Source: WJJR01 sp964440935
GTDB taxonomy: Bacteria > Zixibacteria > MSB-5A5 > WJJR01
Length of the DNA stretch: 64,000 nt
Assembly (NCBI GenBank): GCA_964440935.1
Contig: CAYTTY010000014.1
Location: forward strand, 24,445-88,444
Direction of reading: 5' to 3'
Shown here: piece after piece, positions 35,000 through 43,387 of the stretch
Layout of the letters: each line of letters begins with the position of its first letter
Position numbering within the stretch: position 1 is the first letter of the stretch
Position numbers and translations under genes: made by a program
Notes under the pieces: generated by a model
What the model was told of the DNA's origin: nothing
The model's database searches: none
The model's input: the letters and a program-made list of their open reading frames with translations, nothing else

Positions 35000-36580
35000 A
35001 TGAAAAAGATTCTGCTACTCACACTGCTCGTCTTCTCGATTGGCCTTGTTGGCTGCAGCGACGATGACGACAACCCGATCAGCATGACGAACATGGCCCA
35101 GGTGCGCGTGGCGCACTTGTCACCGGATGCTCCCAATGTGGATGTCCGGGTCAATGGTTCGCGCGTGCTACAGGATGTGCCGTTCCAGGCTGTCAGCGAC
35201 TACCTCGATTTGGAAGCCGGTTCGGTCAACATTCAAGTGACTCCCGCCGGGGCGAGTGCTCCGATCGTGATTGACGCCACTGTGACGCTCAATGCGAACA
35301 CGGCGTACACGGTTGCGGCGACGGGCCTGCTGAATTCCAACGATTTGTCCCCGATCGTTCTCGTTGATGATCGCACGCCGCAGTCCGGCACAGCCCAGGT
35401 GCGTTTTGTGCACACATCGCCTGATGCGCCGGCGGTGGATGTAACGGTGTTGAACGGACCGACCCTGTTCAACAACGTGGCCTTCCGTCAGGCAGCCGAC
35501 TACCTGTCGGTCAATGGTGGTACTTACAATCTGGGTGTTTCGATCGCCGCGTCCGGTACTCAGGTACTGACTGTTAATGGTCAGACGCTGCAGGACAATA
35601 CCAATTACACGATCTTTGCCATCGGTTTGGCCGGTAACGGTTCGTTGGCGGCCCTGCCGGTGGTTGATGCATCAGTGAGTGGCTCCGCGAAGCCCGGTGT
35701 GGCGCGTGGACCGGAAGGCAAACTGCCGATCTTTCCACTGGCCCAGAAGGCTGGGTTGACGACGCTGGCGACGGCGGTGGAAGCGGCGGGTCTGCAGAAG
35801 ACGTTGACGGTTGACGGTCCATTCACCGTGTTCGCTCCGACCAATGAAGCGTTTGCGGCTCTGGATCCGGCGACGCTCGACTTCCTGCTCAACAATCCGG
35901 ATGAGCTGACCAAGATCCTGCTGTACCACGTGGTTGCCGGTAAGGTGACCGCCGACCAGGTCGTGAATCTGACCTCGGCAACAACCGTAAATGGAGCCGA
36001 TGTTTCGATCACGGTCAATGGCAGCGATGTGATGGTCAATGATGCCGATGTCATCCAGACCGATGTGCTGGCGAAGAACGGTGTCGTTCACGTGATCAAC
36101 AAGGTGCTGATACCACCGTCAGCATTAAACAGCTCTGCGGCCAAGCCCGCTATGGCTCAGGGGCCTGACGGCAAACTGCCGATCTTTCCACTGGCCCAGA
36201 AGGCTGGCTTGACGACGCTGGCGACGGCGGTGGAAGTGGCGGGTCTGCAGAAGACGTTGACGGTTGACGGTCCATTCACCGTGTTCGCTCCGACCAATGA
36301 AGCGTTTGCGGCTCTGGATCCGGCGACGCTCGACTTCCTGCTCAACAATCCGGATGAGCTGACCAAGATCCTGCTGTACCACGTGGTTGCCGGTAAGGTG
36401 ACCGCCGACCAGGTCGTGAATCTGACCTCGGCAACAACCGTAAATGGAGCCGATGTTTCGATCACGGTCAATGGCAGCGATGTGATGGTCAATGATGCCG
36501 ATGTCATCCAGACCGATGTGATGGCGAAGAACGGTGTCGTTCACGTGATCAACAAGGTGCTCATTCCACCACAATCGTAG
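35000..36580 (+). CDS. Lipoprotein with DUF4397 and two near-identical fasciclin (FAS1) domains
   Basis: This 526-residue surface lipoprotein has a lipobox LVGCSDDDD (Cys about residue 19). Residues about 30-225 are DUF4397-like, itself two repeats (VRVAHLSPDAPNVDV, VRFVHTSPDAPAVDV). Two FAS1 domains follow (about 245-370 and 390-526), each with FTVFAPTNEAFAAL and YHVVAGKVT. The two FAS1 copies are almost identical in DNA over about 400 bases (35716-36117 against 36171-36572), so the duplication is very recent or kept alike by gene conversion. FAS1 domains mediate adhesion. GGAGG precedes the ATG; a hairpin terminator follows. Confidence 0.92.
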   Translation: MKKILLLTLLVFSIGLVGCSDDDDNPISMTNMAQVRVAHLSPDAPNVDVRVNGSRVLQDVPFQAVSDYLDLEAGSVNIQVTPAGASAPIVIDATVTLNANTAYTVAATGLLNSNDLSPIVLVDDRTPQSGTAQVRFVHTSPDAPAVDVTVLNGPTLFNNVAFRQAADYLSVNGGTYNLGVSIAASGTQVLTVNGQTLQDNTNYTIFAIGLAGNGSLAALPVVDASVSGSAKPGVARGPEGKLPIFPLAQKAGLTTLATAVEAAGLQKTLTVDGPFTVFAPTNEAFAALDPATLDFLLNNPDELTKILLYHVVAGKVTADQVVNLTSATTVNGADVSITVNGSDVMVNDADVIQTDVLAKNGVVHVINKVLIPPSALNSSAAKPAMAQGPDGKLPIFPLAQKAGLTTLATAVEVAGLQKTLTVDGPFTVFAPTNEAFAALDPATLDFLLNNPDELTKILLYHVVAGKVTADQVVNLTSATTVNGADVSITVNGSDVMVNDADVIQTDVMAKNGVVHVINKVLIPPQS

Positions 36581-36599
36581 AACGCGGTGTCGGACGTGT

Positions 36600-36621
36600 G
36601 GGGTCACAAGGATGTGACCCC
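36600..36621. terminator. Hairpin after the FAS1 lipoprotein
   Basis: GGGGTCACA (36600-36608) pairs with TGTGACCCC (36613-36621) 20 bases after the stop codon. There is no T tract. Confidence 0.5.
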
Positions 36622-36783
36622 TATCGCCGGCGCCACGGTAACGATGACCAACAGGGGCCTACCCCGTTCATCCTGTCCACGGAGCACACTTACATAATGA
36701 GGCGTTGAGACAGCGAATGAGCGCGGAGGCCCCGATCGGTTTTTTGGTTTACCGAACAGATTCGATGATTAATACCTTCTGCC

Positions 36784-37290
36784 ATGCAAAACTCCGCCAT
36801 CGAAGCGACATCGAATCGCAACAAGGGCCTCCTCGGACTGGTGGGCTTTCTTGCGCTGACAATTGCCGTGGAGATTGTCGCCGGGTTGGCGACCAGTTCA
36901 TCGGTGCAGACGTGGTATCCGTCGCTGAAGAAAGCGCCGTGGACGCCGCCGGGCTGGGTGTTCGGCCCGGTGTGGACGGTCTTGTATGTGATGATGGCGG
37001 TAGCGGCGTGGCGCGTGTGGCGTTACCGGAAGGATGACAACCGCGTGCCGCAGGCGCTACGTTTGTTCTACGTCCAACTCACGTTGAATTTTCTCTGGTC
37101 GGTTCTTTTCTTTGGTCTGCAGTTACCATTGGCCGGGTTGATCGACATCATCCTACTGCTGACTGCAATTGTTCTTACGACCATCGCTTTCGGTCGGATC
37201 GACCGCGGGGCGGCCTGGCTGATGATACCGTATGCGCTGTGGGTGACGTATGCGACGACGCTCAATGCGGCGATTTGGTGGTTGAACTGA
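36784..37290 (+). CDS. tspO: TspO/MBR family membrane protein
   Basis: This 168-residue, five-helix TspO/MBR (translocator/peripheral benzodiazepine receptor) protein shows family marks WYPSLKKAPWTPPGWVFGPVW, VLYVMMAVAAW, LNFLWSVLFFGL and YALWVTYATTLN. TspO binds porphyrins and other tetrapyrroles and is linked to stress and heme metabolism. ATG at 36784 gives the family-length protein; the ribosome site is weak. A single gene. Confidence 0.93.
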   Translation: MQNSAIEATSNRNKGLLGLVGFLALTIAVEIVAGLATSSSVQTWYPSLKKAPWTPPGWVFGPVWTVLYVMMAVAAWRVWRYRKDDNRVPQALRLFYVQLTLNFLWSVLFFGLQLPLAGLIDIILLLTAIVLTTIAFGRIDRGAAWLMIPYALWVTYATTLNAAIWWLN

Positions 37291-37549
37291 ACACTGCGAG
37301 TGCGAGATGTCGATTCGTCTGGGGTGCGTTTGTATCAATACCGCATTGCCGCGGCCTGACCGCACATGCCGGTTGAAGAGTGCAACACCGGAATGAATCC
37401 TGGCGTTGGGCCAGCAGAATCTGACTCGTCTCGCCGACGTTCTGCGGTGGAATGCCGACCACGATGTCGTTGTGTTTCGTGTATCCGTGGCAATCACTGA
37501 CGACCGGTTGATTCGCCGTTTCAACAGGGACACACTCCGCACATTGGTT

Positions 37550-37890
37550 CTATAGAGCGATGGTCAGAAGTATTTTCCGTTTCCATTGGGGTGCCACGGG
37601 CCTTCAGGGGGGTGTTGAAAAACCTGCTGACTAACATCACCTCAGACTGGGGAGGGCGAGGCTCCCGCCGAGCCGCCGCGTGGAACATGCCGTTGCGGCT
37701 CGCCGGGAGGCTCGCCCTCCCGAAGGCTCTGATTCTCGGGGGTTTTTCAACACGGGCCTTCAGGCCCGTGGTTCCACATTCGGACGATCCCAGTTCACGG
37801 GGCTAAAGGCCCGTGGCACCCGAAAGTGAGTGTCAATGAAGCGGGGTCTCGCCTCTTCTCAATCGGAACGGAATTCTGACAATCGCTATA
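37550..37890. mobile_element. Family-1 MITE (copy E) with a family-2 MITE nested inside
   Basis: Outer ends: TATAGAGCGATGGTCAGAAG (from 37550) and TTCTGACAATCGCTATA (to 37890). The inner element runs about 37608-37753, with ends GGTGTTGAAAAAC and GTTTTTCAACAC, flanked by the direct repeat GGGCCTTCAGG (37597-37607 and 37754-37764). Compared with intact copy C, the insertion split the apex of the GGGCCTTCAGGCCCG hairpin. The 37291-37549 part of the gap has no supported gene. Confidence 0.85.
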
Positions 37891-38857
37891 AGTGTTTGGC
37901 GAGTGCATTGGCGGCGGCGATGCCGGAGACGTGGGCGCCCTCGATCTCGTTGCCGCGAAATCCATCGCCGGCGAACGCCAGCAATCCAGGCGATTCCACC
38001 AATTCGAACTGCCGGGGATGTTTTGTGATTGCCTGCGAGTAGCGCCAGCGATGAACCTGTACATCGGTGTACTCCTGACCGATCCATTTGGACGCTGCGT
38101 TGAGCAAAGTCTTTGCGACATCATTGGGATCGGTCTCCCAATGCGTATTGCTGAACACTGGTCCGGCGTGGATGGTGATGGCCGTTTCCGCCGATGAGAG
38201 TCCCTTCTTGCGATTGTCGGCGATCCATTGAATGGGTTCATCTCCCAGCCACAGTCCTCCCGGCGGTGGAATATTCGATTCGCCCGGGATTGTCACAAGT
38301 ACCGCGATGCACCGATCGTATGCGATTGTTTCGAGCAATGTGCGACGTTCGGAATCGAGCGATACCTGTCCGTTGTCGAGGAGAGCCAATGACTGCGGTA
38401 TGGGTGGTGTCAGCAGAATGCTGCGGGCGAAAATCGATTCGCCGTCTTTCGAGCGCACGGTTACGATGTCGTTGTCGAAGGAGACTGATTCCACGTGCCA
38501 TGAGGTGTGCACATCGAGATCATGGGCCATGTGCTTCGGGATCGAGTGCATTCCATTGATCGCATAGTAGTAATCGCCTCCCCGGTGAAAGCGTGTGCTC
38601 AACGGTCCACACGATTTGACGAGCTTTTTATCGCGCCACTCATCGACGGTGCAAATCATGTCCGGGCCCTGGACGGGGATCACCTGAGCGCCGTGATCGC
38701 AGAGGGCATTGCCCAAGCGGCGGGTGGCCATGCGACCGCCAACGCTCCGACCTTTGTCGAGCACGATGTGTGGAATTTTCAGTTCTTTCAGCCGGCGGGC
38801 TGCCGATAGACCGGCGATGCCGGCTCCGATGATTATGCAATGGCTCGGGTCAGCCAT
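37886..38857 (-). CDS. FAD-dependent amine oxidase-like (renalase-like) oxidoreductase
   Basis: This 323-residue flavoprotein has the FAD dinucleotide motif CIIIGAGIAGLSAARRL at the N terminus, then VLDKGRSVGGRMATRR (the amine-oxidase 'GGR' block) and the C-terminal FAD motif LLAFAGDGFRGNEIEGAHVSG. This matches the NAD/FAD-dependent 'renalase-like' group of bacterial oxidoreductases. The Met at 38857 puts the Rossmann motif at the usual place; a TTG at 38902 with GGAG upstream is an alternative. Its stop codon falls in the terminal TATAG of the mobile element at 37550-37890, but the C terminus looks complete. Confidence 0.85.
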   Translation of the reverse strand: MADPSHCIIIGAGIAGLSAARRLKELKIPHIVLDKGRSVGGRMATRRLGNALCDHGAQVIPVQGPDMICTVDEWRDKKLVKSCGPLSTRFHRGGDYYYAINGMHSIPKHMAHDLDVHTSWHVESVSFDNDIVTVRSKDGESIFARSILLTPPIPQSLALLDNGQVSLDSERRTLLETIAYDRCIAVLVTIPGESNIPPPGGLWLGDEPIQWIADNRKKGLSSAETAITIHAGPVFSNTHWETDPNDVAKTLLNAASKWIGQEYTDVQVHRWRYSQAITKHPRQFELVESPGLLAFAGDGFRGNEIEGAHVSGIAAANALAKHL

Positions 38858-39121
38858 GGATGATTGGCTCTTTTCTGCGGGTCGAAAATGCTCTCTCGCC
38901 AAAATGGCTCCATGTTAAATGGGGAAATGAATTCAAAACGCAAGAAGGAAATCATCGGGTTTTGTCAATAAATGCCGTATGGCACACCAGCCTGATGGCT
39001 GCTGAGCGGGGGATGCCGCTCTTGGCGAGGTATTTGAAATCAGGATCAACTTTGTATCTAATTGGCAGGCCCCCTGTGGGGGCAAAGCCGTTAAGGCACC
39101 GCCGAGACTGGCGGGAGTGAC

Positions 39122-39521
39122 GTGCGATCAATAGGATGTATTATCGTCGTGGGAATCACGGCCCTGTTGTTTGTGGCTTATGCCAATGCAGACAACAGCG
39201 TCGCCCAATGTGGAAGTTTGAAAGGCGAGATGAAGAGGAAGGTCGAGGGTAGGGCCGAAAGGGAGACCGACACGGCGATCGACGATGCAGTCGATGAGGG
39301 TTTCGACAAGGCCACCGACAGTCAGGGTGATGACACGTACAATCAGGAATTGAGTCAGAAACGGGCCGCGGTGGTGAACGCGCACCTCTGCAACAAGTAC
39401 GGCATCGCTCCGGATCGGCTCGATACCACGCGCTTGGGCGAAAGCAAGCCTGTCGACTCGAACGATACGCCCGAGGGCCGGACAGAATAACCGTCGGGTG
39501 GAATTGGTGATGCTGGGTTAG
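39122..39521 (+). pseudogene. Degenerate OmpA-family protein with C-terminal frameshift and missing domain start
   Basis: A signal peptide (to about residue 23) and a Lys/Glu-rich linker (MKRKVEGRAERETDTAID) lead straight into the second half of an OmpA peptidoglycan-binding domain (DSQGDDTYNQELSQKRAAVV, KYGIAPDRLDTT, GESKPVDSNDTPEGRTE). The first half of the domain is absent. The zero frame stops at TAA (39488-39490), yet the +1 frame reads NRRVELVMLG and then stops at 39521, exactly the normal OmpA ending. One extra T near 39488 explains it. GTG start with GGGAG upstream. Probably a pseudogene, or a sequencing slip. Confidence 0.7.
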
Positions 39522-39860
39522 AACTGAATGTCAGAATTCCGTTCCGTTTGAGAAAGCGCGACGGTGGGTTTGCTTTGCACGAACGCTGGGGCGCCACGGG
39601 CCTTGAGGGGGAGCGTTGAAGAAGGCGCTACATTGTTGAGAACATGCATTTGCAGGGGAGGGTTGTTTACACTGAGCGAAGCCGAAGTGAATACGCCCCT
39701 TTCGCGTAAACCGTTGCGGGTGCGGGCGTACTCAGTACGCCCCTACGAATGATTGTCTCGTCAACATGCGTTCGGACTGCAACTCAGGCCTTGTCAACAC
39801 ACCCCCTTGAGGCCTGTGCCACGCTCGTACAAACGGACAATACTTATGACAACCGCTATA
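39520..39860. mobile_element. Family-1 MITE (copy F) with nested family-2 element
   Basis: Outer ends TGTCAGAATTCCGTTCCG (about 39520-39545) and TATGACAACCGCTATA (to 39860). A nested element (about 39609-39804, ends GCGTTGAA and TTGTCAACAC, inner TACTCAGTACGCCCCTAC palindrome) is flanked by CCTTGAGG at 39601-39608 and 39805-39812. No gene in 39522-39928. Confidence 0.75.
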
Positions 39861-39928
39861 GAGCTGATCTGAATTCTCAGCCTAAGACAAGCCGGTGGCG
39901 ATGTCTACGCCACCGGCTTACGTCGATT

Positions 39929-40165
39929 CTACCCCTTCAGGTCCTTCAAGGCGGCCCCGAAGTTGATGTGGTACGGGGTGTTGCCGATGAGGAGTGCAGG
40001 GACCGACTCGATCCCGGCCTCCTCGGCCTCACCCAGGCGGTCCTTTTGATTGCCCAGGTGGACGATTTCGACGTCGAAACGCGACTTGTCGAGCGCGTCG
40101 ACGACGGTTTGCTCGGCGGATACACAGACAGGGCATCCGGCGTGGTAGAATGTGGCTTTGGTCAT
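39929..40165 (-). CDS. Small thioredoxin-like/glutaredoxin-like protein with CPVC motif
   Basis: This 78-residue thioredoxin-fold protein begins MTKATFYHAGCPVCVSAEQ; the CPVC is the redox pair and the cis-Pro follows in SVPALLIGN. It is shorter than thioredoxin and like the 'thioredoxin family protein' group of about 75-80 residues. AAGGAGG stands before the ATG. It is divergent from a Cys-rich MarR regulator, and a perfect palindrome covers its promoter area, so it is likely a target of that regulator. Confidence 0.88.
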   Translation of the reverse strand: MTKATFYHAGCPVCVSAEQTVVDALDKSRFDVEIVHLGNQKDRLGEAEEAGIESVPALLIGNTPYHINFGAALKDLKG

Positions 40166-40182
40166 GGGTCGTGCCTCCTTTC

Positions 40183-40256
40183 ATATAGTATCGACTCGCT
40201 ACTATATAGCCGAAACGAAATCGCTTGTCAAGGTGATTTCGAGTCGATATTATATG
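40183..40256. promoter_or_regulatory. Mirrored operator-like palindromes between thioredoxin-like gene and MarR gene
   Basis: ATATAGTA (40183-40190) and TACTATAT (40200-40207) form a perfect 8-bp inverted repeat with 9-base spacer. In addition ATATAGTATCGACTCG (40183-40198) is repeated inverted, with one mismatch, as CGAGTCGATATTATAT (40240-40255), touching the MarR start codon. One site lies in front of each divergent gene. Confidence 0.65.
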
Positions 40257-40835
40257 CACATGAACCGGAATGCCGTTGCCGATCTGTTTGAACGTCTCAG
40301 CAACCTGTTTGGCGCGGCCGACCGCGGGATCGCCCACGAGCACGGGCTCAAGCAGGTGCAATTGGACGCGTTGCGCTACCTGGCGCGGTGCAATCGTTAC
40401 AGCGATACGCCGGCGGCGCTGGCGGAGTTCCTGGGGTTGACCAAGGGGACCGTCTCACAAACGGTTGCCGTACTCGAGTCGAAGGGGTTGTTGACGCGCC
40501 GCGCTGACGCGCGTGATGGACGCAAAGTTCATCTGGCTCTGACCGCGGCGGGGCGGCGGATTGCGCGCGCGCAACTGGACCGCGGACTGCTGGCACGAGC
40601 GGTTGCATCGATGAATGGCCCCGATGCACGAGTCTTTGAAGAGTCACTCCGCGAGTTGATGCGAGCGAGCCAGCGGCGGAATGATGCGGTTGCATTCGGA
40701 GTGTGCTATTCGTGCCGATTCTTCCGCCGTCGCGCACTTGGAGATCGTCACCAATGCGGATTGACCTTGGAGCCGTTGAGTGATCGCGAAAGCCAACTGA
40801 TCTGCCGTGAGCACGAGGACCCCGTGGAGGATTGA
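40254..40835 (+). CDS. MarR-family regulator with Cys-rich C-terminal tail
   Basis: This 193-residue protein has a MarR winged helix at about residues 20-130 (LDALRYLARCNRY, TPAALAEFLGLTKGTVSQTV, LLTRRADARDGRKVHLALT). The tail after about residue 145 has CYSCRFF, HQCGL and LICREHE: four Cys plus His, fit for a metal or Fe-S centre or for redox switching. This tail is absent from typical MarR proteins. ATG at 40254 or 40260 (the first is used); the start lies inside an operator-like repeat, suggesting autoregulation. Divergent from a CPVC thioredoxin-like gene and three bases before a DUF488 gene. Confidence 0.88.
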   Translation: MHMNRNAVADLFERLSNLFGAADRGIAHEHGLKQVQLDALRYLARCNRYSDTPAALAEFLGLTKGTVSQTVAVLESKGLLTRRADARDGRKVHLALTAAGRRIARAQLDRGLLARAVASMNGPDARVFEESLRELMRASQRRNDAVAFGVCYSCRFFRRRALGDRHQCGLTLEPLSDRESQLICREHEDPVED

Positions 40836-40837
40836 CA

Positions 40838-41191
40838 ATGGCGGTCAAACTGAAACGTGTGTACGAGCCACCGTCGCACACAGACGGCTTTCGGGTGTTG
40901 GTTGACCGCTTGTGGCCGCGCGGTGTGTCGAAAGAAAAGGCGCGGATCGATCTCTGGCTGAAAGAGGCGGCGCCGTCGCCGGAACTACGCAAATGGTTCT
41001 GCCACGATCCGAACAAATGGACCGAATTTCGCAAGGGTTACCTGGCGCAGTTGAAAGACAACAAAGCAGCGACTGATGAAATTGTGGCCGTGGCGAAAAG
41101 GCGGACCGTCACGCTGGTGTATGCCGCCGCCGACACCGAGCACACGCATGCAAAGGTGTTGAAGGAGTATTTACAGCGGCGGTTACGGTGA
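40838..41191 (+). CDS. DUF488 family protein
   Basis: This 117-residue DUF488 (YeaO-like) protein is recognised by VKLKRVYEPP, GFRVLVDRLWPRGVSKEKA, WLKEAAPSPELRKWF, and VTLVYAAADTEHTHAKVLKEYL. The function of the family is unknown. The ATG at 40838 has GTGGAGG upstream inside the end of the MarR gene, so it is in the same operon and possibly under the same control. Confidence 0.94.
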   Translation: MAVKLKRVYEPPSHTDGFRVLVDRLWPRGVSKEKARIDLWLKEAAPSPELRKWFCHDPNKWTEFRKGYLAQLKDNKAATDEIVAVAKRRTVTLVYAAADTEHTHAKVLKEYLQRRLR

Positions 41192-41299
41192 GTGATTTTC
41201 GTTCAGCGATTTCATCCACCACCGGGAGTGCCATTTCGCGATAGTGAGGGCATACGCAGTACGCCCCTCCGTGTGAACGCTCTACGATTGAATTACAGA

Positions 41300-42604
41300 C
41301 TAGCGGTCCGTCACGAGTTTAACGTCGAAGCCGCGGTCGCGCAGGCGGTCGAGGGCCCATTTGGCGTGGGCAGCGCCCTCGGTTTCGATGATCACGTCGA
41401 CACGCGTCCAGCCGAAGTTCAGATATTGGTTGTGGCGGGTGTGTGACAACTCGACGATGTTGAGTTTGAGTTGGGCAAAGGCTTTGGTGATTTCGCTGAG
41501 GAAGCCGGGAATGTCGCGGCCGGTGAATTGCAGATGCGTGCGACGCGATTCGAGAGCGAGGCCGCGTTGCAAAGCGTTGGAGAGTGCTGATATGTCGAGA
41601 TTACCGCCGCTGGTAATGATGAGGAACGATTTGTCTTTATAGAACTCGGGAGCGCCAGCCACCATTTTGGAGACAGCCGCCAAGCCAACGGCACCCGCGC
41701 CTTCCACCACCACTCGTCCATCTTCAATCAACTTCACAATTGCTGTTGCAATCGCGTTCTCCGACACCGTGACGATATCGTCGACGACTTCATTCATGAT
41801 CGGCAACGTCAGCGAACCAACCTGCGCGACGGCGACACCATCGGCGAGGGTCGGTTCGCCTTTGATGCGCACGGGTTGTGCCTGACCGCGTGCGGCCGAG
41901 AGGCTGGGCACGAGTTCGGGTTCGACGGCGATGATCTTTGTGTCGGGCCATCGGTCTTTCAGCACCGTTCCCAACCCGGCGATCAGTCCGCCGCCGCCGA
42001 CCGGGATTAACGCGTAGTCGGGGGACGCTTCATCGGATTTCTTGAATTGTTCTTCGAGTTCCAAGCCAATGGTGCCCTGCCCGGCAATCACGCGCGGATC
42101 GTTGAAGGCATGGACATACGCGTAGCCTTTGGCGTCGGCAAACTCAGTCGCCAGTTTTTGCGTCGCGTCGTAGTTCTCGCCGCCCATATGAATGTTTGAC
42201 GTATACAATCCAATCGTGGCTTTCTTTGTGACCGGTGTGTTGTCGGGCATGAAGATGTGGCACGGGTGACCGTAATGGTAGCTGGCCACCGCGAGACCGA
42301 GGCCGTGATTGCCGGCCGACGCGGCCACAAAGGTGCGATTGGCATCCTCGTCGTGACCGCAGGCGACGGCGTTGGTGGCGCCGCGCATTTTGAAAGACCC
42401 GCCGCGCTGGATGTTCTCGAATTTGATGAATAACCGTTCACAACCAAGTCGCAACTCCAGCCGCGCTGAACGACGGAGGGGGGTGGTGAACACGTATTCG
42501 TAATCGTTGAAGCGATTGCGAATACGTTGGTTAGCGGCTTCGATCTCGCGCAGGAGTGTCGGCCGGTCGATGGTGGTGGGTTGAGAGTCGGACATTTCAG
42601 TCAT
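41300..42604 (-). CDS. ilvA: Threonine dehydratase with C-terminal ACT domain
   Basis: This PLP enzyme of 434 residues deaminates threonine (or serine) to the 2-oxo acid. PLP Lys is in GSFKMRGATNAV (about residue 75); VAASAGNHGLGLAVAS, the Gly-rich VGGGGLIAGLG and the C-terminal ITSGGNLDIS are all family marks. Residues about 355-434 form an ACT domain (FTGRDIPGFLSEITKAFAQL), which usually binds an amino-acid effector, as in biosynthetic or TdcB-like forms with one ACT. No branched-chain operon is near, so catabolic use is equally possible; the ilvA symbol is tentative. Start at 42604 or 42595; neither has a clear ribosome site. Confidence 0.9.
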   Translation of the reverse strand: MTEMSDSQPTTIDRPTLLREIEAANQRIRNRFNDYEYVFTTPLRRSARLELRLGCERLFIKFENIQRGGSFKMRGATNAVACGHDEDANRTFVAASAGNHGLGLAVASYHYGHPCHIFMPDNTPVTKKATIGLYTSNIHMGGENYDATQKLATEFADAKGYAYVHAFNDPRVIAGQGTIGLELEEQFKKSDEASPDYALIPVGGGGLIAGLGTVLKDRWPDTKIIAVEPELVPSLSAARGQAQPVRIKGEPTLADGVAVAQVGSLTLPIMNEVVDDIVTVSENAIATAIVKLIEDGRVVVEGAGAVGLAAVSKMVAGAPEFYKDKSFLIITSGGNLDISALSNALQRGLALESRRTHLQFTGRDIPGFLSEITKAFAQLKLNIVELSHTRHNQYLNFGWTRVDVIIETEGAAHAKWALDRLRDRGFDVKLVTDR

Positions 42605-42622
42605 CCGTCGCGAAGCGGGTTT

Positions 42623-43156
42623 CTAATGTTCACGTCTCAGGATGGACAGGTATTTGCGCCAGGGGCCAACGTTGTCATCATACTGCAGCGCCATCGTGCG
42701 CACAATCTGCATGATGTGATTGAGATCATGCACCGCCCAGGTGGAGAGCAATTCGCGCAGAGTGACAGTCCCGAACTCCGGGTGGATGCCGCTCTTCTCC
42801 AGGTGGTCGTTCGATAAGGGCAACCGTTTGAGGATTTCGATATTCTGTGCGCGAAGCTCCGCAAAGGTGGTGAGGAGTTGATCGATGGATTGTCCTTCGC
42901 TGTCTGTCTGTTGGGCAAAGCGGTCGAATGGCTCGAACGGGCGGCTCTCGCCATGTTCGAGGATAATCCGTGCGCGGGGAATCCAGTCGGTGCGTTCGCC
43001 GTGGATCAGGTGGCCGATGACATCATATGGCGAGAACGTGCCGTGGCCGAGATGGGCATGAATCCAGACATGGTCCAACCCGCCAAGTAGCGCCCGCAAG
43101 GTCTCTGGCGTACGGCTCAGTATAGCGATGACCTGTTCGGTGTTGTATTCGATCAT
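42623..43156 (-). CDS. DinB/YfiT-like metal-binding helical protein
   Basis: This 177-residue DinB-like four-helix protein has VIGHLIHGERTDW (first His), a middle helix LRAQNIEILKRL, and WAVHDLNHIMQIV with the HxxxH pair that completes the three-His metal site. DinB/YfiT proteins are metal-dependent hydrolases or bacillithiol/mycothiol S-transferases; the substrate is unknown. The Met at 43156 fits the family; the longer frame from 43252 adds unlikely residues. It precedes threonine dehydratase on the same strand. Confidence 0.85.
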   Translation of the reverse strand: MIEYNTEQVIAILSRTPETLRALLGGLDHVWIHAHLGHGTFSPYDVIGHLIHGERTDWIPRARIILEHGESRPFEPFDRFAQQTDSEGQSIDQLLTTFAELRAQNIEILKRLPLSNDHLEKSGIHPEFGTVTLRELLSTWAVHDLNHIMQIVRTMALQYDDNVGPWRKYLSILRREH

Positions 43157-43387
43157 AAGCACGTTGGTCGAGAATTCGTCCTGATCAGCCTGAATATAGG
43201 GGAATTTCCCGCCGAAAGCGAAATCCACTGACCGAGTGGAGTTCGTATACACAGGTACTCGGGCGATGTACGGCCCGTTCGGAGGGTACCCCCCCTCAAA
43301 CAGATGTTTCAGGCGGAAACGGCCAAACGGGGCGTTTGACCGTCAACGCCGAAGTGTAGGTGATCATTCAATGGAAGGAGTCAAACC

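Noticed and set aside
37262..37548. Long Cys-containing minus-strand open stretch next to MITE copy E
   Set aside because: It has no start codon with a ribosome site, overlaps the tspO end, and matches nothing; a truncated gene is possible but not supportable.
37886..38857. Truncation of the FAD oxidoreductase by the mobile element at its stop codon
   Set aside because: The C-terminal FAD motif and following helix are complete, as in normal family members; the element only touches the stop.
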